NCBI GenBank assembly: GCA_027924645.1 | Contig: BSBN01001687.1 | Location: 3,844,001 to 3,908,000 of the forward strand | From: Cunninghamia lanceolata | Lineage: Eukaryota; Streptophyta; Pinopsida; Cupressales; Cupressaceae | Length of the DNA stretch: 64,000 bases | Direction: 5' to 3' | Shown here: positions 21,641-33,660 of the stretch, piece by piece | Position numbering within the stretch: position 1 is the stretch's first letter | Layout of the letters: each line of letters opens with the position of its first letter | Notes under the pieces: model-generated | Databases searched by the model: none | Told to the model about the DNA's origin: nothing | The model's input: the letters and a program-made list of their open reading frames with translations, nothing else | Made by a program: the position numbers and the translations under genes

Positions 21641-23455
21641 TCAGTTTTCTCAAATTTCTTCATTAAAGTAAAAATAAATGCAGATAACAAACTTTCTCAA
21701 TTAAGTTAAAAGTAAATTAATATATTAAAATGTATATAAAAATTCATTTATATATATTTAAAATAACATTGACTTATGGTAAAATTCCTTCCATACTAAC
21801 TTCAACATTTAAATTTTTAAATAACAATTAATCAAATAAACAAAAGAAGGGCATTTAATCAATCAATTCTGTGGGTGCTAATTGTAAAATTATCAAGTAA
21901 ATTTCCCATTTCAACTACTTGTAAAATTCAGAAGTAAATACATGAACTATAAATCTTTTCTTTTCAATAACCCTCCATAGGCAAATATAACATTTGTTTT
22001 GAATTAATTTCTATTACAATCTTTACTCTAGATTTAATTTCCATATTTACAAGGTAGATATACAACTTCCAAATTCCATTTAAATACACTTTCTCACAAA
22101 GTATTACAAAAGATAATTTGAAAACAACTGATCCAACTCACTCACATTTACTCAACTTACATTTGGATAATCAAGAACATTTAACTATAACACTCCCACA
22201 TCTCATATACAACTTAAGGGAGTTATTTACTTGTACTCCCAATTCACACAAATAATGTAATGGTAAAAATCAATTAAAAATTACAACAATTGAAATAAGG
22301 GAGGATTAACTCTCCACTCCCAAGGTAACACTATTACAACAATTTCAAAGAGAAGTGATCTCAACATCTTTACATAGTGAAACTCTAGAGACCAAGCTCT
22401 CAATGCAACAGGAAGGTAAACAGAATTCTTTAACAAGGTAACACTTCTTCAATCACCTTCACATTGCTTCAACATTAACCTGCAAGATAACAAGGGAGAC
22501 AACAAGAACCATCTAGCTCTCCTCCCTACCTTTGACCCACAAGAGGGTCACCCCCGAGCTAGGGAGGCCATCTTCATACCAGGGTAGAATATACAAGACA
22601 TCACTTCACAACATTGAATTCCAATAACCAAGCAATTTACACACAAAACCCCATGGTTGACTCACATCACAGAGACTCAGCTTAGGTGAGTTCAGGGAGG
22701 GTAGGGAAGTAGACATCTCTAACCCCCAGGTGTCATTTTCCTTTTACATTATACCACATAGTAACAGAAGGCCTCAAGCCAACAAGTTATCCTTTCCCCA
22801 CAAGGCCTTAAGCCAACAATATTCACTTCCTCGCCTCAAGCCTTTCAATAAACCCAATCACCAGGGATATCCCATTAGGCACACAAGGCCATAAGCCCTC
22901 TAGGCTATAAAAGAAACAACATGCTCACAAGGCATGAAAAATATCAAGAACAAGATGACACCTGGGGAGGGTCACACCTCCTCTTCCCTATACAAGATGA
23001 GCATTGCCTTCCAACTGGAAGGAGCTCTTTCTACACCCAAAACAAAATCCCAAAACTAACAGAAAAACTCAAGAAGACTAATTCAAACTCATTCATCAAA
23101 CCAGAGACAAACATACATTTCAAACAACAATCACATAGAGAGTAGAATTGTATCACGAACCTTCCAAAGCCCAATTATGGAATGAGAGTTGATGTAGAGC
23201 TCCTCTTCCCACCTTCTCCTCCAAAATTCCCTTCTTCTCACAATAATCCAACCCCCTAACTCTCCTCCTTCCCTTTCTTTTAAACTAATTCCCTCTATTT
23301 TCCTAATTTCCCAAGTGGCATTAAACAATTAACCACAACTCATCCATTATCCTAGTGGTCATAAAACAATTGAACCCCACTCCATAGGTTCCCCACTATT
23401 GTCCTACCTACAACACATGGTGAATTAAAAATACATTAAGTAAAATAAAATACAA
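21641..23455. other. AT-rich interval, no gene recognised
   Basis: No frame with family features. Parts at 22480-22900 look like decayed repeat with AAGGCCTCAAGCC/AAGGCCTTAAGCC pieces repeated at 22770-22895. Confidence 0.4.
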
Positions 23456-25050
23456 ATAGAGTGGATGACACACTACCCCCAAATAAGGGAAACCCCGCCA
23501 AAAGAGAGGCACATGGAGACAAACACTCCATTATTAAGGGATCATGGAGTTGTTCCATGACTTGGAAGAGGGCCTGAGTGTGGATTCCACTCATCCCATT
23601 GTCCCCCATGCTTCCAAATTCGTCACTTAACTTCACTGTGAAGTTTAAGTGACCATATGGAAGTTACTCCAGGGTTATCCTAGCCCAAAAGGTCCCTAGA
23701 CCCATGGGGTATAACCCAGGGTTGATTTTTGTCCAGTTAGAACTCCCAAAGTCAAACAAAACACATGATAAAGGGTCTAAAAGAATTAAAATTTAAGCAA
23801 GATTAAAAACAACATTACTTACAACACTTATCATAATAAAAGTAAATCAGAAGATAACCCTTATTCCCTTGACCTCATGCAACATTTCACATTACAACAT
23901 TACAACATTTTCCAAACACGAGGTTGATCTTAGTTCATCATTGAACTAGATCGGCTCACAAGGGGTAGAACATAGGTATGAGATGGTCTTCTGTATTTGT
24001 GGTTTTGTTAGCAATACCTGCACACTCAAACTCGAAGTTAATATCACATTAAGATATCATAGCCGAAGCAAAACTAAATACATGCATCTTAAACATTCAA
24101 CCATAGAATCATATTGAGTTTCCATATCCATTCATCATTTTCTTCAAAACAATATCATTGCACAATTATTTCCTTAAAATCAAATAGGTTCAATAAGCAA
24201 GATTCCAGAACAAAAGTCTCTCAACATATAAATAATAATAAAAAATCATTGCAAATGGTCTCATGAATAGTAGTGTAAAAAGCAGGCCTCACAGATTTTC
24301 TGAGTCTAATTTTAGATTTGTCTTCTTTTTTCTGCCTCCTCAAGAGAAGTTGAAAATCCTCTAAAATAGTATGGAATTTTTTTTTATTATTATGACTTTT
24401 AAATAACACCAAGAAATGACGTTAAAATTCCATCCATTAGCCAAATTTGATTTGAATTTCCTCTTCCATTTGTTGGTGCCTAGATATAATCTTTTTATGC
24501 TAATAATTATCTTTAAATTCCTTATAAAAAACTTGGATAAAGAAAAAAATTGAAAGAAATAACATTACACAATTTTGACATGATGTGCCAAATTGCACTT
24601 CTTCCATAAATTCTTGTACTAGAAGCTCATATTCATATGAAAACTTTCCAAGATGTGTAGAATGACAAAATGAAGCTTTCCACCAAGACTTTTTGCTCCA
24701 ACATTCATAAAACTTGAGATATTAAATTTTTTTATAAACCAACTGGCTAGAATAGAGAATTTTAAATTCTCCCAAATGGTGAAGAATTTTGTTGTGAAAC
24801 CTTGACAAAATTAGAAGAAATACATCTAATAATGTTCCCGCAAAAGGAATTTATCCCAACTCTAATGGATTTCTAGAAACAATTGTTTTCGTAAAACTTC
24901 TTGCAAATCCTTTAAAACAATAAACAATCAAAATTTCAAAATTTACAATTCTGACCACACAAGAGACTTCCTAATGTTGAGAGATGACAAGAACAACCAA
25001 AACACACCAAAACACACCAAAACAAAGAAATTGAACTGAAAATATTTTTG
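23456..25050. other. Interval with LTR-like edge on minus strand, no gene
   Basis: Minus strand at about 23480 reads TTTGGGGGTAGTGTGTCATCC, the look of a purine tract followed by an LTR start, but no partner LTR or primer site was found. The rest to 25050 is AT-rich without genes. Confidence 0.25.
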
Positions 25051-25053
25051 GGT

Positions 25054-25260
25054 GATGCAGGATCTCCTGTGGACCCGGATGCTCTTGCATCACTTAGGGA
25101 GGAAAAAGAAAAGAAAAAAAGACTCAAAGATGGGTCCCAACAACAAGATCTGATGAGGTACCAATGTACAATAGATTTCTCACAAATAAATAAAAGGAGA
25201 AAACTTGTAGAAAAATTCTTCCCCAAAAAAGAGAAAACATGAGAGGGTCTAATAAGCCTC
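25054..25260 (+). repeat. Possible LTR fragment with TGATGCAGG hairpin start
   Basis: Begins TGATGCAGGATCTCC and has CTTGCATCA 36 bases on, the same stem as the start of the G1 LTRs (279 and 5733), with a different loop and a different sequence after it. It may be the start of a related LTR. The frame 25048-25242 is composed of Lys/Glu-rich low-complexity sequence. Confidence 0.35.
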
Positions 25261-25858
25261 TCCAAAAGTTGTCCCTAAAAGATGACAAACATGAACATAA
25301 GGAACTCCATTAAAGTACAAAGAAGTCACAAACAATTGCCAAAGAAAAAATACTATATTGTTGGAACTAAAGAACCTTCACTAAAATTAGGATTAAAGAG
25401 GCACAAACTACATGATTGACCCTAGCAACACTACTCAATCAATGCACATATTGAAACAAGGTGAAAATCTAATAGTAGAAGATGTAGATGGCACACCAAA
25501 AGACACCAAGAGTCTCAAGAAGGATGATAAACTAAATATGGAATGTGGCCTCCATAACTAGGTAACCAAGAGTGTCTATATGGTGTGTGTCCCATCTCAC
25601 CAAAATGCATGAGTAACTAACCACTACATTTGCCTAGTATATAGGAAGAAAAATTGGATACATAGTTGAGTCCAAATGAAACCAAAAATAATTAGCCAAA
25701 GTATTAATAATATTACACCCCCCATAATGCTGACAAGTGAGAGGTATGGTTTCTCCACCAAAAATATGTGACACAATGTAGCACAAGAAGGTGAAGAAAC
25801 AACATTAAAAAGGTGCAGCAACAAGTACTTGCAACTGAAATAGGGTGTCAAAAAACAA
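25261..25858. other. AT-rich interval, no gene recognised
   Basis: No frame on either strand has family features; the minus-strand frame 25624-26010 spans the tandem duplication that follows and is not protein-like. Confidence 0.4.
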
Positions 25859-26050
25859 GGCACACTCATTTGAAGGTAGATGAGGTTGTGAATTCCAGAA
25901 TAAGGTACACACAACAAACCCTCCATGACACTGCTATTAAGGGTGTGCAAAAATAAGACACACACACATGAAGGTAGACGAGGTTGTGATTGCAAATACA
26001 AGGTGAACACAACAAACTCCCCATGGCATTTTATAAGTAGTGTGAGTACA
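25859..26050. repeat. Tandem duplication, unit about 100 bp
   Basis: Two diverged copies side by side: each has CACACNCATNTGAAGGTAGA, GAGGTTGTGA and ACACAACAAAC followed by CCATG, at 25861-25930 and 25962-26030. Confidence 0.8.
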
Positions 26051-27362
26051 ACAAAAACATAATATGATGTGCAAGCTCCCCAAATACAAATACAATAAGT
26101 GGCACTTTATTTTAGTGCATTTACAAATCAAATAGTGCATTTAATAGATGCTTACAATGTCTAAAATTATTACATGTTGAAAATACAATTCTGCTAAATG
26201 ATGAGAGGAAATTGAAGGAACCATTGTGAAGTACATAGAAAATAACACACTTTAAAAAAAATGGATCCAAAAAAGGGTCCATATACACAAGATATGGCCT
26301 ATCAAAGTTCTTGAAATGAGAATTGCACAACAAGATCACTGAGAAAATTAAATTTTTGAAAAAACCAGAAATCTAAACTAAGAACCACCTGCACCATCGC
26401 AAAGTATGTAAAAAACTACCTTATTTAAAAAAAACATTGCTTAGAAAAAGACCTTTATATGAGAAAATGAGAGGAATTCAGAGTTACACTCCAAAAGTGA
26501 AAACTCAAATGGTGAGGGCCTATCTATCAAGTACTTTGCTAAATGTAGTGAACTCGCAAAATTTAGAAAAGCTACCAAATTTGACATAATTTCCAAAATA
26601 AAAGAACTTCTAAATGTAGCTACTGCCAAGAATTGCTGCTAAATCTAAAAATCACTAAATTTGGGGGCAACCAAAAATACCCATTAAATTTGGAGGGTGT
26701 ATGAAATAGGGTGCATAGTTTTCTTTTGAAAAATGTTAAAAATTTAATTTCTTTTATGTGGTGGAGAGGGTTAGAAATCCCCTTGCCACCCCCATTTAAG
26801 GGCAAGGCCAACACCCTTGCCATGACAGAGTCATGGATAGGGAGTAGTACCCCTACCCCATCCCCTGCTTTACAAAGGTAAGGCTTGAGGGGGCCTATCG
26901 CCCTGTCATGACATGGCTGTGATAGGGCGAAGGTGCCATTGCAATACCCAATACATAAAACTTGGGGATGGGATGGGGTACAAACCCCCACCCCACGTTT
27001 TTTAATATTTTAAGGTTTTTAATAAACAATTTCAAAAAACCTTTAATTTTTGAAAAACTTAGATTCATATCATACATTGATGCTACCAACTATGTAGACA
27101 AAGAATATGCCAAAGTTATGCTGACAGTACAAAGGACACTAGCCACTGCATAGACATGGTATCGACAATATGATAAAAAATTATGGAATCCTCCAAAAAA
27201 TTTAAGATTTGTAACTTCTCCAAACACTATCAAGTTTATTGTTGATCCATTTAGATTTGGACCATCTAGACTTAACTATGAGGTTAGATCTAGACCAATA
27301 TATACTATTTGAAAGATATTGGTAAAATCCCCTGAAAAGAGAAGGGGCTTGTAGATTCAAAT
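26051..27362. other. M interior near its primer site, no gene
   Basis: Contains a GC-richer patch at 26760-26995 with related segments CCATGACAGAGTCATGGATA and GTCATGACATGGCTGTGATA, and a short palindrome at 26900-26930. The frame 26620-26991 covers this patch without family features. Confidence 0.4.
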
Positions 27363-27373
27363 CTCTGATATCA
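27363..27373 (-). other. Primer binding site of M
   Basis: Minus strand TGATATCAGAG directly after the LTR end, one change from the tRNA-Met type TGGTATCAGAG. Confidence 0.6.
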
Positions 27374-27688
27374 TGTTGAAGTCACAAAAAGGATTCACGT
27401 GATCAATAACACAAGCTGCAACACAAAGAAATCTTCTAGATAAGAGAGAAGCACTAAAAAATGCTACATGCCAATAATGGTACAATGCATACAAGATGGA
27501 TAATGTACAAAAGAACCCTTGTATATATAGGCAAGAGTGAGATATATGATAATATAGGATTATGGCAAGTGTCATAATCATATGACTTGAGACATAAAAA
27601 GTAAATGCATTAAGTAAACTTAATTAACTAGGTGCAAAAAGGACCTAAAATGGAATCAGTTAGGTAATATACCCTATTCACACTAACA
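27374..27688 (-). repeat. 5' LTR of M
   Basis: 315 bp, minus strand, starting TGTTAGTGTGAATAGGG and ending CTTCAACA. The primer-site-like sequence follows at once, which fixes the orientation. Confidence 0.7.
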
Positions 27689-27693
27689 CTTAC

Positions 27694-28260
27694 TATGCAG
27701 TTGGTCACATGTGGCTAAGCTATGATATTGTTAATGGCTAATGATGGGAACAACATGAGAGGCAACAAAACAAGAAATGAACATGTAGAGTGCAACATGT
27801 TGGAGCTCAATAACCATCAAACTCTATTAGTTCAAATGTATAAATCTATTAAAAACTAATCATTGCTACTCTTTTCCTTACATTTGTTAAACTTTGTTGT
27901 GGTTTGGTTTTCTAATTTATTTTATAAGAGCAAATGTTTTATTGAAGTGAAACACTACAAAACAAAGAAATAGAATAATGCATTGTGAGAGTGTGAATGG
28001 TATTTGGAAAATGATGTTATGTCCATTGTGTTTTTAGATTCAAATTTTTTTTTGGGTTGAATTTTAGTTTTAGGGGTGAAATATATTATAATTTGGGAAA
28101 ATACTCTCCCTTGGAAAGTGTAAAAATGGAAAATCTAGAATGTGTTTACGATATTTCTGGTCTTCAAGTTTTGGGATTTTTAATTTGGATTTTTCCTTGG
28201 TCAACCAATGGGAGACACAGGTGGTAGGGAAGGTCCTCTTTTCTTTAGGATACAAGTCTA
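27694..28260. other. Spacer between M and L1, no gene
   Basis: AT-rich. The only frame of any length (28070-28255, minus) has no family features. Confidence 0.45.
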
Positions 28261-28265
28261 TAGGG

Positions 28266-28664
28266 TGTTAGTGTAGGTGTTTTCCCCTTTAGGTAAGGTT
28301 TTTCCTACACCTATTATTAAGCTTGCTTAGTTAATAAAGTGAGTTTAATTAGATGAGTGGGTAGTTTGAGGTGTCACCATCGTACAAGAGAGGTGCATTT
28401 GCTATCTTGGGAAGATGCTATTGCTATCTTTAGACCGCTTGGTGGTCACTCCCTATTGGCTAGGTTTGCCACCTCCACGCTCTTCTTGGTCTATACAAAC
28501 TCACTACCTAGCTTGTATTTGTGAATCTAGTTGTAATATTGCAATGCATATTTTGTTGTAGCTTCACTTCTGATCTCTTTTGCATCCTTCATTACAATCT
28601 TCTCGTTGTGCTTGCATTTAGTTTTCTAGATATTGGGTTGCTATTTCCATAGCAAAATCTAACA
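28266..28664 (+). repeat. 5' LTR of L1
   Basis: Starts TGTTAGTGTAGG, ends AATCTAACA. Matches 58748-59146, equal in length, with scattered substitutions. Confidence 0.92.
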
Positions 28665-28678
28665 TGGTATCAGAGTGG
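28665..28678 (+). other. Primer binding site of L1
   Basis: TGGTATCAGAGTGG directly after the LTR, matching the plant tRNA-Met primer type over 11 bases. Confidence 0.85.
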
Positions 28679-30406
28679 GTGAATGCCTAGGGTTAGTCAT
28701 TCAGAATATCTAGGATTAGAGATCATGGTTTCTCTTGATAGTTGAGTATGCTCTTCTCTTGCATCATATGATGATCTAAAGAATCAGAAAAACTTGATAG
28801 AAATACTAGATTCTAGGGGGGTTTATGTGGCTTTATTTTGTAGGTAGCTTTAGACAATTCTTGGAGCAAATCTAAGATCACTATTGAGTTCAAAGCGTCC
28901 AAGAAGTCAGTTTTGCCGTTTATTTTGTGCAGATTGGACACTGGAGGCCAGATCTATGAGGGTTTGAAGTTGGGAGGTGTAAGCAAGATCCAACAAGTAC
29001 TTGATCTTTTAGAGCATTTTAGGTCAAATCCAACCCTACCATCCCACTCAGAAGGCCCAAAAACTCTAAGATTGACAACCAAATCACAAAAATTAGAGCA
29101 TTTTACCTAGGGCCATTATTCATTTTTCTCTTCCTCGGCCGTATGACTTTATGCAAGGTATAACACAAATTTTGAGAAAAAAATTGAAAATTTTTAGTTC
29201 CAATTGAACCTAGACACTTAGTTTGGAACCTGGACACCCTATCTAGTTTGTAAATACTCTATTCAGAACCTAGACAAGTAGTCTAAGTCAGCTAAGTTGG
29301 CCTCGGCCCTGTCCATGTGAGTCAGCCTCGGCCTTGTCCATGGACAAGGAGTCCGCCTCCGGGCCCAATCGGGTTGCCACCCGGGCGCCACCCAACCACC
29401 TCCTTCTGTTGCCTTGAGTGGTCCTTTTGGGTTGTACTGCCACAGTCTATCTTCTGAGTGGATAAAACAAATCCTTCTGTGCATACGTGGTTTTGCACCT
29501 CTTTTTAGTGCTTTTAATTTTGAATTCGGTAGTTTTCATACAAAACAAGTGGTTTCAATGAATCTGAAGATGATTTGAGAATATTTTAGTTAGAGGGAAT
29601 ATTTTGAAAATTTTTGGCATATTTCAGAGATGACATCATCATTTTTATCCCTCCTTGGCTGACCCCTCACCATTGAAGTTTTCATTTTTCCCCTAATCTT
29701 TGGAAGTCTCATTCTCGGTCATACATAGGTATTTTTTGGTGCATTTTTTTTTGGTTTGGGGTAGAATTTCATTCTCTTCGTAATGGTATAATCAATTTTT
29801 TCTCAAGTGATCCTATTTTTCCAAAAAAAAAGTTTTCTCATCAGATCTAACAGGCAGTTTCAATTTTTGTAACTTCAAACGACTATAACTTTCGTGCATA
29901 TGACCTCAGATTGAGGTGATTCTTTTTTAAAAGTGGATATTGCTCTGAGAGCTACATATTGATACTATTTTAAGGTTCTCATTCTAAGATAAATTTATAC
30001 TTTTAGTATTTGAGTACATTTTTTTTGACCTTATAAAACTCTGGAAAGAACTCCAACATTATAAACACACTTATCTATAAAGTGCCAAATATTATTATTG
30101 GAGGGTTCTTTGGTTGAGTGATTCATGGGGGTCTCTTAGAGTTGATCTTTTTCTCTGGTTGGTTTTGTAATCATGTCTCTCACTCACAATCCTTTTCATT
30201 TTAGTATTCTTTAAAATCTTCCAAAATCATTGAAGGTAAATGTGGTTACTATGGTAAAAAAATCACATTGAAGATGAATGCATGATAAAGGATATTCATG
30301 AAATGAGATAACTCTATATAGACAATGGCATCAGTTTGCCAAAGTCTTCTAATCTAGCATTAGTAGATATTTCAAATGTTCATACTAAGCCATCTTGTGT
30401 AGGCAC
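28679..30406 (+). other. L1 interior, left part
   Basis: No domain recognised. A short frame at 28913-29110 has no known motif. A GC-rich patch lies at 29285-29400, with two related segments (GGCCTCGGCCCTGTCCATG, CAGCCTCGGCCTTGTCCATG). The last 60 bases before 30407 match 6905-6965, showing that the R1-family coding remnant starts here and continues after L2 at 57621. Confidence 0.5.
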
Positions 30407-30830
30407 TGATAAGACAATAAATCGTCTCATCTATTTGCTAAATAAAAACACTTCTTTTGTACAATTAGTGCCATGCATGTCTTATTGATATTGCATGTTT
30501 TTCCTTGTAATAAATAATTAGTGTATTAAAGAATAAATTTTGTCAAGTTGGAGCACATAAACTTTCTAGAAAGAAACACGGAAAGAGGAAGTTAAAAATG
30601 TAGTCTCAATAAAATGGCCATATCTCTCTTGTTTCTTAATGAAATTTGAAATTTCAAAATCATCTAGAAATATAAGAATGAGGGGAAAACAAGCCCAAAA
30701 AGATTTTGAGACAATTTGTCAAAATAAGTGAGAAGTTCATGACAAAAAATGGCTGAAATAAAAGTGGCGTGATAAAAGGCAACGAGATTAGAGGAAGAAG
30801 ATATAGTTTTTCTCCCCAAGATCAGGATCT
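30407..30830 (+). repeat. 5' LTR of L2, first part
   Basis: TGATAAGACAATAAATCG onward; matches 56758-57177. Cut at 30830 by the insertion of L3. The LTR resumes at 55444 after the duplicated GATCT. Confidence 0.88.
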
Positions 30831-32677
30831 TGTTACACATATGGTTCATAGGGTTGTCATTGATGTCAAAACTATCATGGTGGTGTGATGGTGTTCATGG
30901 TTGGATGTCATGCCCTATCCAACAAGAGAAGAAAATATAGTTCATGGTTGAATCCAATAAGAGAAGAAGATATAGTTCATGGTTGGATGTCATGTCCCAT
31001 CCAACAAAAGAAGAGAGAAGATATAGTTCCTATTAATATGGGAATTAGAAGCACAAAGATGATCAAATGTGTTGTTGATGCTACTCATGGTCTGTAGTAT
31101 GTATGATCCAAGTTCCATGATGAATGTATTACCAGAAGAGTGTTTTGCTATTGATTGGTTGAAGACAATGTCACTTTTGTGAAGATGTTTTGTATAGGAC
31201 AATGGAATGCTCCGCATTCATCCACATTCCTTTGCATTTGTAGCTATGGCCATGTGGTTTTGGAATTGTGTTAAGGATTCAGTGAAGGTGATAATTTCAA
31301 GTTTTCAAATCATTTGTCCTTCCGCTATGAAAGTTATGCATGATAGAGTATCAACATGTGTTCTAGAAAAGTAAATGAAGGCCTGTTTGGATGCTTTGCA
31401 TTCCTCTGCAAATGAATGATTGCCTTTGTGGTTTTAAGAAAATGTTTATGGATGTGTATTACATGCTTCCTTGTAGTTTCAAGGTTCTTGGTGGTCTGCA
31501 ACTAAATTTTTCAAATGACATCATGTTGCAGTGTGTTCTGGATGACAGATTGTTCTTAGAATTAATGATTGAAGCTGTGCAGTATAATTATTTGATGTGT
31601 GATGGTAAATAAGTGTTTGGGGATGTTGTATGAGTCACGTGGACTCATCTAGAAAAGTTTCATGAAGATCTTTCTTATTTCCAGTACTGCACAAGGTTTT
31701 CAAGTTGATGTGGCCGTTATACTTCAACTCTTCATGTGTTTTTCTTAAAGCTGTCCTATTTCCAAATGAGTGGAGTATGCAGATGTAATTCCTTGGTGTT
31801 TGAAGCTATAAAGGATGTTCTGGACCTGGTTAAGCAAGTGTTGGTGTTCGCAAGGCATCATGATCTTCTGCTGGTGTAACGTGTGGTTTCACGTAGGACC
31901 TATCTTCTACATGTTTCATATTTTGTGTTGTTTGGCCAACTTGTAAATGTATTTTTCATGTTGTATCTGGCCAACAAGCAATGTAATAAATGTAATATTA
32001 TGTATAAATAGTGAATCAAATTGAGTGACGAGAAGTGTGATTGCAAGTTGATTGAAAAGCTCACAAGCAGAAAAAAAGGCAAAATAAATGCATTGTTGAT
32101 GTGCGACTGAAGGAGAAAGAGTAGAAGTTGTTGATGCTGTCCGGATTTACCTTGAAGACATATTTGTGATAGTGATAAAGTATAGAGTGTGCCAAATTGA
32201 TCATATCATCAGAAGAAAGTGTGAAGAGACAGATGTGTAATCATCAAAAGTGTGAGTTTCAATGTCAGATCTCAAATAGTAGAAAGATTGTCACACTGTA
32301 ATCTTTTGTAAGTGTGTTCTCATTTTAGGGAGTAGTAGCTTCCTTGGGAATGACCCTAAAACAAAGTCTTTAGGGAGTAGAAGTTTCCTTGGGAGTGAAC
32401 CTAAATCAAATTTACTTAGGGAGTAGCAACTTCCTTGGGTTATAGCCCCTAAAACAAAGTTATTATTTGAGCTTCATATATTGTGCATTAATCCTCACAG
32501 TGGTTTTTACCTTCTAGGGTTTTCCACGCATATCTAGTGTTATGTGTTGATATGCATTGTGCTAATCATTCATCTTCATGTTTATGTTGTTCTGCTTCAA
32601 ATAAGTTGAAGTTGTTAGAATTGAAGATTGTTTAGATACTGATTCACCCCCCTCTCAGTATCTTGGTGTGTTCAACA
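30831..32677 (+). repeat. 5' LTR of L3
   Basis: Starts TGTTACACATATGG, ends GTGTTCAACA; matches 53598-55438 throughout. Near 32320-32460 three short repeats of the AGGGAGTAG, CTTCCTTGGG type occur, also present at 55070-55195. Confidence 0.93.
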
Positions 32678-32679
32678 AT

Positions 32680-32691
32680 TGGTATTAGATC
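32680..32691 (+). other. Primer binding site of L3
   Basis: TGGTATTAGATC, two bases after the LTR; two changes from the tRNA-Met type TGGTATCAGAGC. Confidence 0.78.
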
Positions 32692-32714
32692 TAAGTTCAT
32701 CTGAGGGAAGCTTA

Positions 32715-33638
32715 TGTAGACACCTAAAATTGACCATGTCGGCATTTAGGCATTTTATCATATTTTTGCATATCCATTGCATTTCCATATTGCATTTGTC
32801 ATGTCGCCTAGCACACTTGTATCCAAAAATCCCAATTTCTTCCATTTCCTCTAATTAATTAAATAAATTTTATTTATTTAATTAATTATCTATTCTTCTA
32901 TTTTTCATTGATAATTGAATAAATTTTAATTATATAGTTATCCCCTTTTTCTTCCAAAAAATAAATAAAATCTTTATTTTATTTATTTTCCATCATCCAC
33001 ATATAAATTAAATAAACCCATCTTATTTAATTTATATTTATTTCTTCTAAACCTAAGTGCTCTCACATTAATAAATTAAATGCACATAATAAATTAAATA
33101 AATTTATTTTCTTTAATTTATTAATCACCTTTCTATCTATGCACTCCCTCTCCAAAAATCTCTCCATCGTTGATCTTCCTCATTTATCTCCCTACCGTTG
33201 ATCATTTTGTTATGAGGTTTAAATACCCTCATTTCTCTCATTCCAAAGGCTATTGCATTTCATTTTTTACTTGCACTCCATTTAGCTCTCATCTTTTTCA
33301 TTAGCCTTTGCATGTCATTTAGCCTTTTTATTTTGATCAATCTGCACTTTTGCATTCATATCCATGGCACTTGCAATGAAAATACAAAAATCTCATCCAT
33401 CCTAGGTAGTTGATCTTTGCATGCATATTAGGTTCTCATTAATCTCTTGCATCAATCATGGCAACTTCAATGGATTTGGTTGCATGGAGAAGCAACCCAC
33501 AAAAGAAACAACAAATGTACCAACCCAGGTGATATTATTCCAATTTGCATGTACTCTTTGTGTTTTGGGTTTTGATTTGTTGAGTTTAGGTTGAATTTGA
33601 TCTTGTTTGCTTGATTTGGTAAATTTCCACCCAAAACA
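32715..33638 (+). repeat. 5' LTR of element C
   Basis: Starts TGTAGACACCTAAAATTG, ends CCCAAAACA. AT-rich palindromic runs at 32850-33130 parallel those in the A LTRs. Confidence 0.85.
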
Positions 33639-33641
33639 AAA

Positions 33642-33660
33642 TGGCATGCCCAGTGGGACC
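33642..33660 (+). other. Primer binding site of element C
   Basis: TGGCATGCCCAGTGGGACC, three bases after the LTR; three changes from the site in element A over 18 bases. Confidence 0.78.

Larger units (their letters stand above)
10079..27688 (-). mobile_element. Probable minus-strand LTR element M, interrupted by A
   Basis: Two LTR-like blocks face the same way on the minus strand: 27374-27688, followed inward by a primer-site-like sequence, and 10079-10373, preceded by a purine tract. CTTAT (10074-10078) and CTTAC (27689-27693) could be the target duplication with one change. Without element A the length would be about 8.5 kb. No gag or pol is recognisable inside, so it is either non-autonomous or wholly decayed. 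The pairing of the two LTRs is inferred from similarity read by eye. Confidence 0.48.

Noticed and set aside
23470..23490. Start of a further minus-strand LTR element
   Set aside because: Purine tract and TGTGTCA look right, but no second LTR, primer site or duplication was found.
19994..27373. Host gene or pol region hidden in the interior of M
   Set aside because: No RT, integrase, gag or other domain motif was found on either strand, only short composition-driven frames.
32710..32714. Exact 5-bp duplication for element C
   Set aside because: GCTTA and GTGTA agree at only three of five bases; the right border is stated as approximate.
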